Source: Parasalinivibrio latis (GTDB lineage Bacteria; Pseudomonadota; Gammaproteobacteria; Enterobacterales; Vibrionaceae). Taken from it: DNA of 64,000 nt. The notes under the pieces are model-generated. The model did not search any database. It saw only the letters and a list, made by a program, of their open reading frames with translations, and was not told the DNA's origin. Below are positions 8,249-17,645 of this stretch, one piece after another. Every line of letters starts with the position of its first letter. Within the stretch, counting starts at the first letter, position 1. Location of the stretch: assembly GCF_036825535.1 (NCBI RefSeq), contig NZ_CP098813.1, forward strand, positions 558,001-622,000. Direction: 5' to 3'. The translations under genes and the position numbers were made by a program.

Positions 8249-8845
8249 CTACCCAACCTTCTCGGCCACAACGGAATAAATGTGCCAGAACTTGGTTTTG
8301 CCGACCCGGGTTTTACCCATTTCGTGCTTCTCGTGAAAATGGTGAACCCGGAAATTTGAGAAGAGATCCTGTACGTCAGATTCAGAGAACGCATTAATCG
8401 TATGGTCGGAATGCTGGTTCCAGTCATCATCCAATCCGAGGAAGTGGCCTGAAAAAATCCCACCCGGTGTCAGCGCACCGGAGATTTTTCTCCAGGTATC
8501 ATCAAAAACCGAGGGTTCAGAAAAATACAGGCTGGAATTGGCGACAATCAGTCCGGTTTGCGGATAGGTGTAATCCTCAAAACTGCTCTGAACAATGGAT
8601 ACAGCGGAATTTTCTAGGAACTTCTCGCGACATGTACGAACAGCCTCAGGATGGCTATCAAAGCCATGAACCTTGTATCCAAGGTTGGCAAGGTAATAAA
8701 TATCAGCCCCAATACCGCAGCCACAATCAATGGCCGTCATATTGCCAGACCGGTTAAGCCGGGCAGCATCTTCAGTCTGAGGGTGATGCGGTACGTCTAC
8801 CGAGTTTTTGTAATAAGCATTCCAGCGTGCTTCCAGTTCGGTCAA
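8249..8845 (-). CDS. Class I SAM-dependent methyltransferase
   Basis: A 198-residue protein with the SAM-binding motif I AIDCGCGIGADI (about residues 38-49) and an acidic residue at the end of strand 2 (VHGFDSHPEA). It belongs to the small Rossmann-fold methyltransferases (methyltransferase domain 11/25 type, TehB-like in size). The start is a TTG, supported by an AGGAGGG ribosome site a few bases upstream; there is no nearby in-frame ATG that would keep motif I properly placed. It is convergent with the DMT gene with only 7 bases between stops. The methyl acceptor is unknown. Confidence 0.85.
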   Translation of the reverse strand: MTELEARWNAYYKNSVDVPHHPQTEDAARLNRSGNMTAIDCGCGIGADIYYLANLGYKVHGFDSHPEAVRTCREKFLENSAVSIVQSSFEDYTYPQTGLIVANSSLYFSEPSVFDDTWRKISGALTPGGIFSGHFLGLDDDWNQHSDHTINAFSESDVQDLFSNFRVHHFHEKHEMGKTRVGKTKFWHIYSVVAEKVG

Positions 8846-8890
8846 CCTTCCCTCCTGTTGGTTCCTTTTTTTCGCGGCAACGTGTGCAAG

Positions 8891-9814
8891 CTACATCCTG
8901 AAACCCCATACGGCATCAATGAGCTTAATCATCAACTCCTTGGACACACCATTGTTGTCCAACTCCGGCAGGTATTCCACAAAATCAATACCGACGAATT
9001 TGTTATGCGCAGCCAATTTCCCAATCATCATCAGGGTTTCCCTTGCACTAAACCCACCCACATTCGGCGTGGCACAAGACCGGAACAGGGCACCATCCAG
9101 ACAGTCGTAATCAAACGAAACAAAAAAGCGGTCGTATCTGCTTTCAAGTATGGACAACAACTCATCCATTACATTGCGCAAACCCCGGTCATCAATAATG
9201 TCCATAGAGTAGTTTTTGATACCAAGATCCTTTATCAGCGCAGCTTCGTTTAGCATCAGGTCCCGCACACCAAGATAATAAATATCACCCGGTTCAAGCT
9301 CTAACCCCTGCTCTACTTCCCAGCCATTATGAGAGTATCTGTCCATCAGCAAAGCAAGTGGTTTGCCGTGAAGGTTGCTCTGCTGGCTGTTGTTGCAATC
9401 TGCATGGGCGTCAATCCAGATGACTGCCGTTTTCTCTCCCCGTTGCCTTTGATAGTAATCCAGAGCCGCCTGTACAGTACCGACAGAAATCACATGGTCA
9501 CCGCCAATCACAATAGGAGTCCGGTGGTTTTCAAAGCTTGAGATAACCTTTTCTTTCAGTCGGGCAGAATACTCTATCAACGCCTGCTCTTTTTGCCCTG
9601 CCTCAATCAGGTTAAGTACAACGTCATCAGGCTGAACATCTCCAAGATCCGTGATATCCGATCCCCAACGTTGGTTGCGGATTTCCATCCACTCAGACAA
9701 TGCGTTCCAACTGTTGCCATCCACCCGTCGCAGCGCATCAACTGTATTGTCGTTCGTTGTGACAAAACCCAGTTGATTGAAAGGCGCACCTATGACGTCA
9801 AATGATCTTTTCAT
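8891..9814 (-). CDS. Arginase family (ureohydrolase) enzyme
   Basis: A 307-residue Mn-dependent ureohydrolase. All metal ligands are visible: GGDH (His 107), DAHAD (Asp 135, His 137, Asp 139) and SFDYD (Asp 235, Asp 237). NLHGKP resembles the substrate loop of true arginases. These enzymes hydrolyse guanidino groups (arginine, agmatine, guanidinobutyrate, formiminoglutamate). The frame is open up to 9916, but ATG 9814 gives the normal N-terminus and has a weak GTGAG site. Members of the arginine branch are favoured, although substrate cannot be settled by eye. CtlX at 39.5 kb also handles arginine-type compounds, but the two are far apart. Confidence 0.85.
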   Translation of the reverse strand: MKRSFDVIGAPFNQLGFVTTNDNTVDALRRVDGNSWNALSEWMEIRNQRWGSDITDLGDVQPDDVVLNLIEAGQKEQALIEYSARLKEKVISSFENHRTPIVIGGDHVISVGTVQAALDYYQRQRGEKTAVIWIDAHADCNNSQQSNLHGKPLALLMDRYSHNGWEVEQGLELEPGDIYYLGVRDLMLNEAALIKDLGIKNYSMDIIDDRGLRNVMDELLSILESRYDRFFVSFDYDCLDGALFRSCATPNVGGFSARETLMMIGKLAAHNKFVGIDFVEYLPELDNNGVSKELMIKLIDAVWGFRM

Positions 9815-10451
9815 AATTGAACTCACCACTGATAGAAGGGAAGATACAACGCATTGTTTTGTCATAAAAAACAAAGTTGCAACAGAGGCATGATGGATTT
9901 GAATTACACCTCGCAAAAATTTTCCGGCAATAAAAAATCACTCAATCTCTTAAGTAACACATCTTTTAATTAATGTTACGGTCGTCTGGATATCTGTATT
10001 TTGTATCGTTCCAATTTTTTATAGAAAATTATCTCATCGACAAATAAAAAATAAATTTATTTAAATTATCCAGTTAACAAAGAACCAAGAATAATTACCC
10101 TTTTTTAATGTTGCCGCGTTGTTAATTTTTATATAGTGTTTCCATAAAATACCTTAGAACGTTCCAATAAATAGATAGTATTGATGTCAGCCGGAATAAA
10201 TAACGGAATCTTATTCTTTTATATCAACTGGTTAAAGAATAGAAAACAGCGTGATCTTTTTAAAAACAGCGATTGGATTTAATTCACAGAAGGAGGAAAA
10301 AACCAGATAACCCAATATTTTACAAAGGAATAACCATCTGATTTTTTAATGGCGTGTACTTGCCTAAATATTTCCATCTGGATTTAAACCGCTTTCCTAA
10401 GGCATTGAACAAGTACACATCCTAATATCGGAATTCCACGGGAGGAGCATT
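9815..10451. other. AT-rich intergenic region upstream of the GH3 gene
   Basis: About 640 bases between the divergent arginase-family gene and the GH3 gene. It is much more AT-rich than its neighbours and should hold both promoters, but no clear operator, RNA or ORF is seen. A GGAGGAG ribosome site closes it just before 10452. Confidence 0.6.
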
Positions 10452-13400
10452 ATGCTCAACGGAAAATTCATCGTGGCAGGGGCAACATCGTTGGTGATAC
10501 TGTCCGGATGCCTTATAGAATCCAAGGTCCCCTACTTCCCTGATTGGCCTCAAATACACAGTGCAATCAAAAAAGATCCCGAAATCGAAGACAAAGTCGC
10601 GGAAATACTGGCGCAAATGACGCTGGAGGAAAAAGTCGGGCAGATGATTCAGCCCGATATTCGCAACGTAACACCAGAAGAAGCCAAACAGTACAAACTA
10701 GGATCCTTGCTGAACGGCGGTGGTGGCTGGCCTAACAGCGATAAATATGCGACGGCACAGGACTGGGCATTGGAAGCGGACAAATACTTCCTTGCGCTTG
10801 AAGAAGCCTATGCTGACCGAGGGTTCCGCATCCCCTTTATGTGGGCGACCGACGCTGTCCACGGTCACAACAATGTGTTTGGGGCAACCGTTTTTCCTCA
10901 CAATATCGGCCTTGGCGCCGCCAACAACCCGAAACTCATTAAGCAAATTGGTAAAGCCACAGCAAAAGAAGTTGCTGCTACAGGCCTGGACTGGACGTTT
11001 GCGCCGACTGTTGCCTCACCGCGTGACTACCGTTGGGGCCGAGTGTATGAGGGCTATTCAGAAGACCCTGAAATCATCTATCAGTATGCATCCGCCATGG
11101 TGGAAGGGTTACAGGGCGGTGAAAAAGGCCTGAAAAGCCAGCGCCATGTCATTTCCAACGTGAAGCACTGGGTAGGGGATGGCGGCACAACCAAGGGTGT
11201 CGACCGCGGCGAAAACCATTACTCCGAGGAATACCTCAGAAACATTCATGCGACCGGCTATTTTTCTGGCCTGGATGCCGGTGCCCAGGTGGTGATGACA
11301 TCGTTTAACTCCTGGCACAACGATGCCAACTACGATGTGATGAACAGTGGGAGCTACAACAAAAAGTTGCACGGCAGTAAGTACATCGTCAACGACGTCC
11401 TGAAAGAAAAAATGGGGTTTGACGGCCTGGTAGTCACCGACTGGAACGGCCACAGCGAAATCAGCGGCTGCTCAGCATCTGACTGCCCTCAGGCAGTTCT
11501 GGCAGGTAACGATATCTTTATGGTAACCGCCCGCAGCGACTGGCAGGCGTTCTACAACAACGTTATTAACCAGGTAAATGATGGCACCATTCCGATGTCT
11601 CGCATTGATGACGCGGTGACCCGTATCCTTAGGGTAAAAATGCGGGCCAATCTCTGGAACAAACCTCAGCCATCTTTGCGAAAGCTTGCCGGAAACCAGG
11701 AAATTTTGGGTTCTGACAAACACCGGAAACTGGCCCGCAAAGCGGTCAGCCAATCTTTGGTTCTACTGAAAAATGATGACAAAACACTGCCGCTCTCAGA
11801 AAACCATCAGTATCTGGTCGTAGGCAGTGCCGCGCATAATATCCAAAAACAGACCGGCGGGTGGTCACTCACCTGGCAGGGTACAGAAAACACCCTGGAA
11901 GACGACTTTCCAGATGCCACAACCATGCTGATGGCGATGCAACAGCAGGTAGGCGAGCTAAATGTCTTTACCGACCCTGCGATGGCTCCCACTGATGCCA
12001 TTGCGATTGTGGTGATTGGTGAGGATCCTTACGCAGAAATGTTTGGTGATATTCCGCCGACAAAAACCCTGGAATATGCCACCCTTAAATCTTCCTATGC
12101 TGCTGACCTTGCAATGATTAAATCCCTGAAAGATGCCGGACACAAAGTAGTGACGGTTTTTTATTCAGGTCGCCCGCTTTACGTCAACGAGGAACTGAAC
12201 CACTCCGATGCCTTTGTGGCTGCATGGTTGCCGGGCACGGAAGCCGGCGGTATTACGGATGTACTGTTCCGCGACGGCATTGGCGATTTCCGCGGAAGGC
12301 TCTCCTTCTCATGGCCAAACACCAAGTGTTCAACCACCATCAACCGCAAGCCCCCTAACCTGGTTGACTATGTAACTCCGGATATGGAACAGGATATTGA
12401 AGGCGAACACGCTCCACTGTTCCCTTACGGTTACGGACTTTCCTACAAGCCGAAGAAAAGTGATGGGCTAGACATTGATCTCGATAACCTCCCGCTGGAC
12501 CCGCGTGATTGGGGATGTGGTGTCGACGAGCCGGATGACGGTATTGCCAATGCCAACCTGGAAATCTATGGCCGATCAGCATCCGGAGATTTCACCCCGC
12601 GCATTGGCGGCTCTGCAAATGGTTGGACCGGTGTCACCGTATCAAATGGTACTCCCACTTCAATTGGTTCGCTTACCACGACACCAATTGACCACCTCCA
12701 CCAGCAAGATGCCATGAACGTTGTTTTCACCGGGGAATCCCCCGCCCAGGTTTACATGCAGACGCCAGACGAACAGCCTGTCGACCTGCAAAGTTACCTC
12801 AATGCGGATGCCACGATGCAGTTCGATATCGACATGAAATCACCTGCGCCGGACAGCATGGTACTGGCGACCCACTGTGTCTGGCCATGCCTGGGTCAGG
12901 TGCCCATTTACAAGGTGTTGCCGGCCCCAACCGGTGCCAATGAAAGCCAGTGGACCACCATAAAGATACCGCTGCAGTGTTTTGCCGATGAAGGTATGTC
13001 ATTCCCGACACTGAACACACCGTTCCTTATTTACGCAGAACAGGCAGTGGAATTTAACCTGGGTGAGATCCGCTATGTCCCAAGGAGCATTGACCCGGCA
13101 ACCGATGCCATTGACTGTACGGTATTTGATACGACGATCCCACCACTTCAGGGAGACAACATTGATATCTGGGCCACATGGCAACCGGCAATCAATACCT
13201 GGCATGCCCGTACAGATACCTGGGAGCCTGTAGACGGGCACATTACCATTTCTGGTAATGACCCCGCGGACCCAACCCATGAGTTCACCGTCACTTACGA
13301 CGCGGCAAGCCCGGAAATCTTTAAAGGCGTCGCCATTGTTGAAGGCCAGACCCAGAACCTGACAAACTTCACCACCAGCGGTAACTTGCAATTTGATATT

Positions 13401-13676
13401 TATATCGAAAGCTACGGCGCCCCAGCTAATGCTGGAGAAACACCAAGCAGCAGTATCGTAGTGAAGATGGAGTCAGAAAACGGGTCAGGGGCAGACTATT
13501 TCCTCGGAAATCTAGCCGCTGGTCAATGGCATGCCGTGTCGATACCTGTATCCACACTTAACACTGGTGCTCTGGATAATACCAAGGTAAACAGGCCCTT
13601 TGTAGCACTTGCGGAGTGGGGGGCATCACAGGCAGGTGTTGTCTTCCGGGTGAAAAACATCGCGCTGGTTAAATAA
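10452..13676 (+). CDS. Glycoside hydrolase family 3 exo-beta-glucosidase/glucanase lipoprotein
   Basis: A 1074-residue outer-surface or periplasmic lipoprotein: a short signal peptide ends in a lipobox LSGC with Cys 20. The GH3 (alpha/beta)8 domain follows (about 40-400), with the nucleophile Asp 330 in VVTDWNGH, then the GH3 C-terminal domain (about 425-690). Residues about 700-1074 form two beta-rich segments that look like ExoP-type galactose-binding-like modules, one ending near YVPRSID and one at the C-terminus. The family removes glucose from beta-1,3/1,4-glucans or similar. It stands alone in its transcription unit. It is longer than the usual 750-870 residues because of the second accessory module. 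Confidence 0.93.
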   Translation: MLNGKFIVAGATSLVILSGCLIESKVPYFPDWPQIHSAIKKDPEIEDKVAEILAQMTLEEKVGQMIQPDIRNVTPEEAKQYKLGSLLNGGGGWPNSDKYATAQDWALEADKYFLALEEAYADRGFRIPFMWATDAVHGHNNVFGATVFPHNIGLGAANNPKLIKQIGKATAKEVAATGLDWTFAPTVASPRDYRWGRVYEGYSEDPEIIYQYASAMVEGLQGGEKGLKSQRHVISNVKHWVGDGGTTKGVDRGENHYSEEYLRNIHATGYFSGLDAGAQVVMTSFNSWHNDANYDVMNSGSYNKKLHGSKYIVNDVLKEKMGFDGLVVTDWNGHSEISGCSASDCPQAVLAGNDIFMVTARSDWQAFYNNVINQVNDGTIPMSRIDDAVTRILRVKMRANLWNKPQPSLRKLAGNQEILGSDKHRKLARKAVSQSLVLLKNDDKTLPLSENHQYLVVGSAAHNIQKQTGGWSLTWQGTENTLEDDFPDATTMLMAMQQQVGELNVFTDPAMAPTDAIAIVVIGEDPYAEMFGDIPPTKTLEYATLKSSYAADLAMIKSLKDAGHKVVTVFYSGRPLYVNEELNHSDAFVAAWLPGTEAGGITDVLFRDGIGDFRGRLSFSWPNTKCSTTINRKPPNLVDYVTPDMEQDIEGEHAPLFPYGYGLSYKPKKSDGLDIDLDNLPLDPRDWGCGVDEPDDGIANANLEIYGRSASGDFTPRIGGSANGWTGVTVSNGTPTSIGSLTTTPIDHLHQQDAMNVVFTGESPAQVYMQTPDEQPVDLQSYLNADATMQFDIDMKSPAPDSMVLATHCVWPCLGQVPIYKVLPAPTGANESQWTTIKIPLQCFADEGMSFPTLNTPFLIYAEQAVEFNLGEIRYVPRSIDPATDAIDCTVFDTTIPPLQGDNIDIWATWQPAINTWHARTDTWEPVDGHITISGNDPADPTHEFTVTYDAASPEIFKGVAIVEGQTQNLTNFTTSGNLQFDIYIESYGAPANAGETPSSSIVVKMESENGSGADYFLGNLAAGQWHAVSIPVSTLNTGALDNTKVNRPFVALAEWGASQAGVVFRVKNIALVK

Positions 13677-13981
13677 CACTCCTTTACCTCCCATTAAAAA
13701 GGCTGCCTAACGCGTTATTCGGGCAGCCTTCAATCCACTGAATAATTTGATTACCACTTCCAAATCAATGAACGGCTAATTAGCAGTTTTCGAATTGCCC
13801 ACCCAAATAATTAGTCACAAATTCAGTGAAACCGTCAGTCTCAGTAATATCAAAACTCAATGTAATGTAACTCACTAGCGTAACTCACATTTTGTCAGTA
13901 GGCATAAACCGGCCAGCATTTCTTTATCTATACTTTAAAAACTGTCTTTCTTATTTGTTTTATACAGGAAAGGAACGGAAT
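13677..13981. other. Intergenic region with one hairpin
   Basis: About 305 bases between the GH3 and EAL genes. A 9-bp stem (13699-13707 with 13722-13730, GGCTGCC/GGCAGCC core) lies just after the GH3 stop and probably ends that transcript, although its T run is poor on the plus strand and better on the minus strand. The remainder is AT-rich and should hold the EAL gene promoter. Confidence 0.6.
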
Positions 13982-15745
13982 ATGCCGGATACTGCTGTAC
14001 AAGAACGAGATTTACTTCTTCTTGATAAAGTTAACTTGCTTACTGACAAGGAAACAACACAGTTAACCGAAACTGGGTTTAGCATAATCAGTGTGGACTC
14101 AGCAAAAGAGTTGGAACAAAAGGTTGATGCCGGCTGTTCTAACTACCGGGCTATTTTGATGTCACTGTGTACAGCAGACAATGATTGTCTCACCGCCATA
14201 AAAAACCTTTCCGGCCGGAGCTTGTGCTGTCCCGTCATATTCTTGTGCGAGTCATTTTGTGAAACCAATAATATGATTGAGAGGCTGGCACGAGCACTTG
14301 GCTTGAATGTCGCCGGCACGTTAACCGTCCCACTATCTGCCGGTAAAATCAGTGAGTTAATTGAAAAAAACGATCACTCACTCATTCTCCCTCAAAGTGA
14401 AAAAGCTGAGCTACCGGAAATTACTCCGGAAATGATTCGCCTGGCTATAAACCGATGGGAATTTGAGCCTTGGTTCCAACCGCAAATTGATGTGCCGACA
14501 GTCACGCCTTATGGGTTGGAAATATTAGCGCGGTGGAAACACCCCACGTACGGTTACATCTATCCGGACCAGTTTATCCCTGTTGCTGAAGAGCATGATC
14601 TGATTGATGATCTTACTTTCCTGCTTCTTTGCCAGTCTCTGGTGGCTCGTTCCCAATGGAGAAAAAAAGGCATCAACCCCACTCTGGCTCTCAACGTTTC
14701 GATGAAAAGCCTTTCGCCTTCATTTTTGGGCCAGTTAGATATGGTGCTGGAGATGTTTAATGAAGAGCCCAAGAGCATCCAGCTGGAGCTGACGGAAAGT
14801 ACGATTGCCAACAACCTCGCTGATGCACTGGATGTCCTGATTCAGGTAAGAATGATGGAAATTTCCATCTCAATAGACGATTTTGGAACCGGACACTCCA
14901 ACCTTGCCCAACTCAGGGATCTGTCCTTTGATGAGCTTAAAATCGACAAAAGTTTTATTCAGTCTGCAATGAGCAGTCCAAAATCATATTCGATCCTGGA
15001 ATCCAGCGTTGAAATCGCCAAAAAACTGAAAATGCATATTGTCGCCGAAGGCGTAGAAACGTTGCAGGAGTGGAAAATCATTGAAGGGTTAAAATGCGAT
15101 GAAGTCCAGGGTTACTTTTTTGCCAAGCCCATGCCCAGCTGTGAGCTCCTTACTTGGTGCAATGAGTTTAAGGAAAAACGCAATGAGCTGGTTGAGCAAC
15201 CGGCAATGCAACCACCACCGATTCCACAAAATGAGGCTAAACGGCTACAGGCCCTTCATGCATTGCGTATTCTGGATACCGGTACAGAAGAACGATTCAA
15301 CCGTATCGTCCGGTTGGTGAGGAATTTGTTTGATGTGCCCATCGTTCTGATAAGCCTGGTAGACAGCAACAGGCAATGGTTCAAAGCCTGTGTAGGACTT
15401 GACGTGGAAGAAACCCCAAGGGGTATCTCATTTTGTGGCTACGCAGTGGAACAACAGGAACTATTGGTTGTAGAGGACGCATTAACCGACGAGCGTTTTG
15501 CCGGTAACCCTTTGGTTCTTGGTGCACCTTACATCCGTTTTTACGCAGGATACCCTCTCCATTCAAAAGATGGCTTTGCTCTGGGAACACTCTGCATTAT
15601 TGACTCAAATCCCAGAACAATGTCAGTTGAAGAGGTTGATAGCCTGAGAGATTTTGCTTTTATGGTGGAAGCAGAACTGCAGCGAGTAGAATCCGATTGC
15701 GACAACTGTGCCATCCGACACAAACCATCTGATATTGCTTCATGA
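13982..15745 (+). CDS. EAL-domain c-di-GMP phosphodiesterase with degenerate receiver and C-terminal GAF domain
   Basis: A 587-residue cytoplasmic signalling protein. Residues about 10-130 look like a receiver fold that has lost the phospho-acceptor context. The EAL domain covers about 155-395: the signature is YGLEILARW (Glu 180 kept, Ala replaced by Ile), with DDFGTG, KIDKSFI and EGVET all present, so hydrolysis of c-di-GMP is expected. A GAF domain (about 440-570, ISFCGYAV and YAGYPL) follows, an unusual order because GAF normally precedes EAL. ATG 13982 has an AGGAAAGGA ribosome site; the frame is open further upstream to 13892 without support. The signal is unknown. Confidence 0.9.
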   Translation: MPDTAVQERDLLLLDKVNLLTDKETTQLTETGFSIISVDSAKELEQKVDAGCSNYRAILMSLCTADNDCLTAIKNLSGRSLCCPVIFLCESFCETNNMIERLARALGLNVAGTLTVPLSAGKISELIEKNDHSLILPQSEKAELPEITPEMIRLAINRWEFEPWFQPQIDVPTVTPYGLEILARWKHPTYGYIYPDQFIPVAEEHDLIDDLTFLLLCQSLVARSQWRKKGINPTLALNVSMKSLSPSFLGQLDMVLEMFNEEPKSIQLELTESTIANNLADALDVLIQVRMMEISISIDDFGTGHSNLAQLRDLSFDELKIDKSFIQSAMSSPKSYSILESSVEIAKKLKMHIVAEGVETLQEWKIIEGLKCDEVQGYFFAKPMPSCELLTWCNEFKEKRNELVEQPAMQPPPIPQNEAKRLQALHALRILDTGTEERFNRIVRLVRNLFDVPIVLISLVDSNRQWFKACVGLDVEETPRGISFCGYAVEQQELLVVEDALTDERFAGNPLVLGAPYIRFYAGYPLHSKDGFALGTLCIIDSNPRTMSVEEVDSLRDFAFMVEAELQRVESDCDNCAIRHKPSDIAS

Positions 15746-16109
15746 ATAGGAACCGACAGGACTCAAGCGCCTCGATCTTCCATTGCCCCCCGGCCTTCAC
15801 TGCACAGGGGCTCAAAACGGACTCTTAAAGCAACCGAGATCCCAGTAAAACTTCAGATACAAGCTCCAACAGAGACTCCGATAGTCCCGAACAAGCCCAT
15901 TGCTGTTTTTTTGGGGTTTCTGCCGTATGGATACTGAGATACAAATTCATAGGTCAGTTTAAATAAGGCCAACATCACTTGATGGTGATAATTGCCTGTA
16001 AAAGACGGCCCCAAGCGCCAAGTTTTACGTCGCTGAGCGATTCGAACTGTACACTATGATTGCATACAATCTTTGTTGGGCATGTGCCCTGCAACGTGAA
16101 AAATTCAAA
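15746..16109. other. Intergenic region upstream of the SMR pair
   Basis: About 360 bases. A small dyad GATTG-CATA-CAATC lies at about 16058-16071, close to the mdtJ-like start. I looked for the two ACGR-loop hairpins of a guanidine-II riboswitch, which often precede SMR genes, and did not see them. Confidence 0.45.
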
Positions 16110-16439
16110 ATGTTAAAAGCCTGGATGTTTTTGATCATCGCAATTTTGTGCGAGATTTCAGGTACTTCATCAATGCGCATGACTGTTGGCGATAACGCGT
16201 TTTTAGGCTATCTGGTGATGTATGCCCTGATTGCCATTTCATACTATTTCTTGTCGCTGGCAGCCAAAAAAATTCCTATCGGTGTCGCGTACGCCACCTG
16301 GGAAGGTTTGGGCGTACCGCTTATCACCCTGGTCTCTGTGATCGTCTTTAAAGAGCACTTGAACACACAGGAAATTGTCGGCATCACGCTGGCAACAGCC
16401 GGTATTGTTCTGGTCAACATGGGCTCATCACACGCTTAA
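16110..16439 (+). CDS. mdtJ: SMR family transporter subunit, MdtJ-like
   Basis: A 109-residue, four-helix small multidrug resistance protein. IAILCEISGTSSM carries the membrane-embedded Glu 15 that is essential in the family, and KKIPIGVAYATWEGLGV is the MdtJ-type second and third helix region. Together with the next gene it matches the paired MdtJ/MdtI arrangement, which in E. coli exports spermidine. The ATG at 16110 gives the family-standard length; an upstream ATG at 16056 would add an unlikely hydrophilic tail. The next gene begins 10 bases downstream, so both subunits should be made together. Whether polyamines are the substrate here is inference. Confidence 0.82.
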   Translation: MLKAWMFLIIAILCEISGTSSMRMTVGDNAFLGYLVMYALIAISYYFLSLAAKKIPIGVAYATWEGLGVPLITLVSVIVFKEHLNTQEIVGITLATAGIVLVNMGSSHA

Positions 16440-16448
16440 GGGGGCGAT

Positions 16449-16778
16449 ATGGAACAGTTTTTTACCGCGTCATTTGGCTTTGTGGTGCTTGCTGCGTCTT
16501 TGGACATCGTAGCAAACCTGGCCCTGGCAAAATCTAACGGTTTCCACAAACTGGGCTGGGGAATCCTGGCGCTGGTGCTGGTTATGGCAGCGTTTACTGC
16601 GCTTTCCTTTGCCCTTCACGGCATGGAGCTCCCCATTGCATACGCAAGCTGGGGCGTAATCGGAATCCTGGGTACAGCTGTAGGCGGCTGGTTGCTGCTC
16701 GACCAGAAGCTCAAGCCGGTCAGTTGGGTAGGTATCCTGCTCTTGATCATTTCAGTGGTATTGATGAAAACCGCGTAA
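16449..16778 (+). CDS. mdtI: SMR family transporter subunit, MdtI-like, with Asp at the key acidic position
   Basis: A 109-residue, four-helix SMR protein that pairs with the upstream MdtJ-like subunit. LPIAYASWGVIGILGTAVGGW and the C-terminal helix match MdtI. The residue that is normally the conserved membrane glutamate is Asp 19 here (SLDIVAN instead of an LEIVAN-type sequence). The acid is kept but one carbon shorter, which may shift the proton or substrate affinity. A terminator follows about 90 bases downstream, so the operon has two genes. Confidence 0.82.
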   Translation: MEQFFTASFGFVVLAASLDIVANLALAKSNGFHKLGWGILALVLVMAAFTALSFALHGMELPIAYASWGVIGILGTAVGGWLLLDQKLKPVSWVGILLLIISVVLMKTA

Positions 16779-16866
16779 TACCCGTTGGATTAATACGCTG
16801 GTCAGAGATGGCTAGTAACAAGTCCGATCGGTAGTAAACCCATTCTCGACATTGCTATCCAATTTT

Positions 16867-16898
16867 GACCCGCCATGCGCGGGTCTTTTTTTATTTTT
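16867..16898 (+). terminator. Rho-independent terminator after the SMR pair
   Basis: A perfect 7-bp stem GACCCGC/GCGGGTC with a 5-base loop is followed by a long T tract. It ends the mdtJI-like operon and lies just before the end of the convergent TfoX-N gene. Confidence 0.92.
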
Positions 16899-16903
16899 TT
16901 CAG

Positions 16904-17230
16904 CTACTTTGCAGGCAGCGTATCAACGAATGACATCGCCAGCGCAACCCACAGCGACAGGCTGCCGTCATCAACCTCTCCAGCATCAACAAAGATAAGC
17001 CCTGTCATCTTGCGCCCACCCTGCACCATAGCAGTCGCCCCCGGGCGGGAAAGCGCCTCTTCCTCATTGGGCTTTCCCACCCGGAACATAAAGCGCCCTT
17101 TGTCTGCACCACTCACCATATTTCCCCGGCTCAGGAAACATACGCCTCCCATCATCTTTTTCTCGGATATCGCCGGGTAACCACGCAGGGCTTCCCGCAT
17201 CCTTGCTGTTAAAACGTCGTCATACGCCAT
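16904..17230 (-). CDS. TfoX N-terminal domain protein
   Basis: A 108-residue stand-alone TfoX-N domain. RMREALRGYP then KKMMGGVCFLSRGNMV and KGRFMFRVG are typical. In full-length TfoX/Sxy this domain is part of the competence regulator; short single-domain versions have no known role. The frame is open to 17326, but ATG 17230 is preferred because it gives the family length and overlaps the stop of the upstream GFA gene by 11 bases, as expected for translational coupling. It is the last gene of a four-gene operon. Confidence 0.85.
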   Translation of the reverse strand: MAYDDVLTARMREALRGYPAISEKKMMGGVCFLSRGNMVSGADKGRFMFRVGKPNEEEALSRPGATAMVQGGRKMTGLIFVDAGEVDDGSLSLWVALAMSFVDTLPAK

Positions 17231-17645
17231 TTTCAGGTACCCTCCCAAAAACCGGGACATGCGCCGGCAATACATCCCATGTGTGGCCACTCTCGTGGTA
17301 TACCACCATGTCAGCATTAAACTCACCCGGATCGTCCAGCGAGCCTACATTAATAAACCGCCACTGGGGGTAACCGTCAGTGGCCTTATAGATAGGGCAG
17401 CCACACGCCGGGCAAAAGGCTGTCACTACCCGGCTGCCGGAATCAGATTCAAGAACATATTCCCTGCACTTACCGGTCCACATCAAAGTGTCAGCCTCAA
17501 CCACGACAGCAGCAGAGTGTCCTGTCCCGGTAATCTTCTGGCATTGGCTACACTGGCAAATCACGCTGAACGCGGGCACGGCATTTGAGCGGTACCGGAT
17601 AGCGCCACACAGGCAGCCACCTTTTATTTGCAAGCTCATATTCAT
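17220..17645 (-). CDS. GFA family protein (glutathione-dependent formaldehyde-activating-like)
   Basis: A 141-residue zinc protein of the GFA/Mss4-like fold. The ligand cysteines are seen as CLC (11, 13), CQCSQC (30-35) and CPAC (78-81). Founding members bind glutathione or thiol adducts; most relatives are uncharacterised. The ATG overlaps the stop of the upstream DUF2461 gene in an ATGA arrangement, and its own stop overlaps the next ATG, so the three genes are tightly coupled. The neighbouring MAPEG gene also belongs to a family tied to glutathione chemistry, so a thiol-linked detoxification role is a reasonable inference. Confidence 0.87.
   Translation of the reverse strand: MNMSLQIKGGCLCGAIRYRSNAVPAFSVICQCSQCQKITGTGHSAAVVVEADTLMWTGKCREYVLESDSGSRVVTAFCPACGCPIYKATDGYPQWRFINVGSLDDPGEFNADMVVYHESGHTWDVLPAHVPVFGRVPENGV

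Noticed and set aside
15746..16109. Possible guanidine riboswitch before the SMR pair
   Set aside because: The paired ACGR-loop hairpins of the guanidine-II class were not found, and the genes match the MdtJ/MdtI polyamine type.
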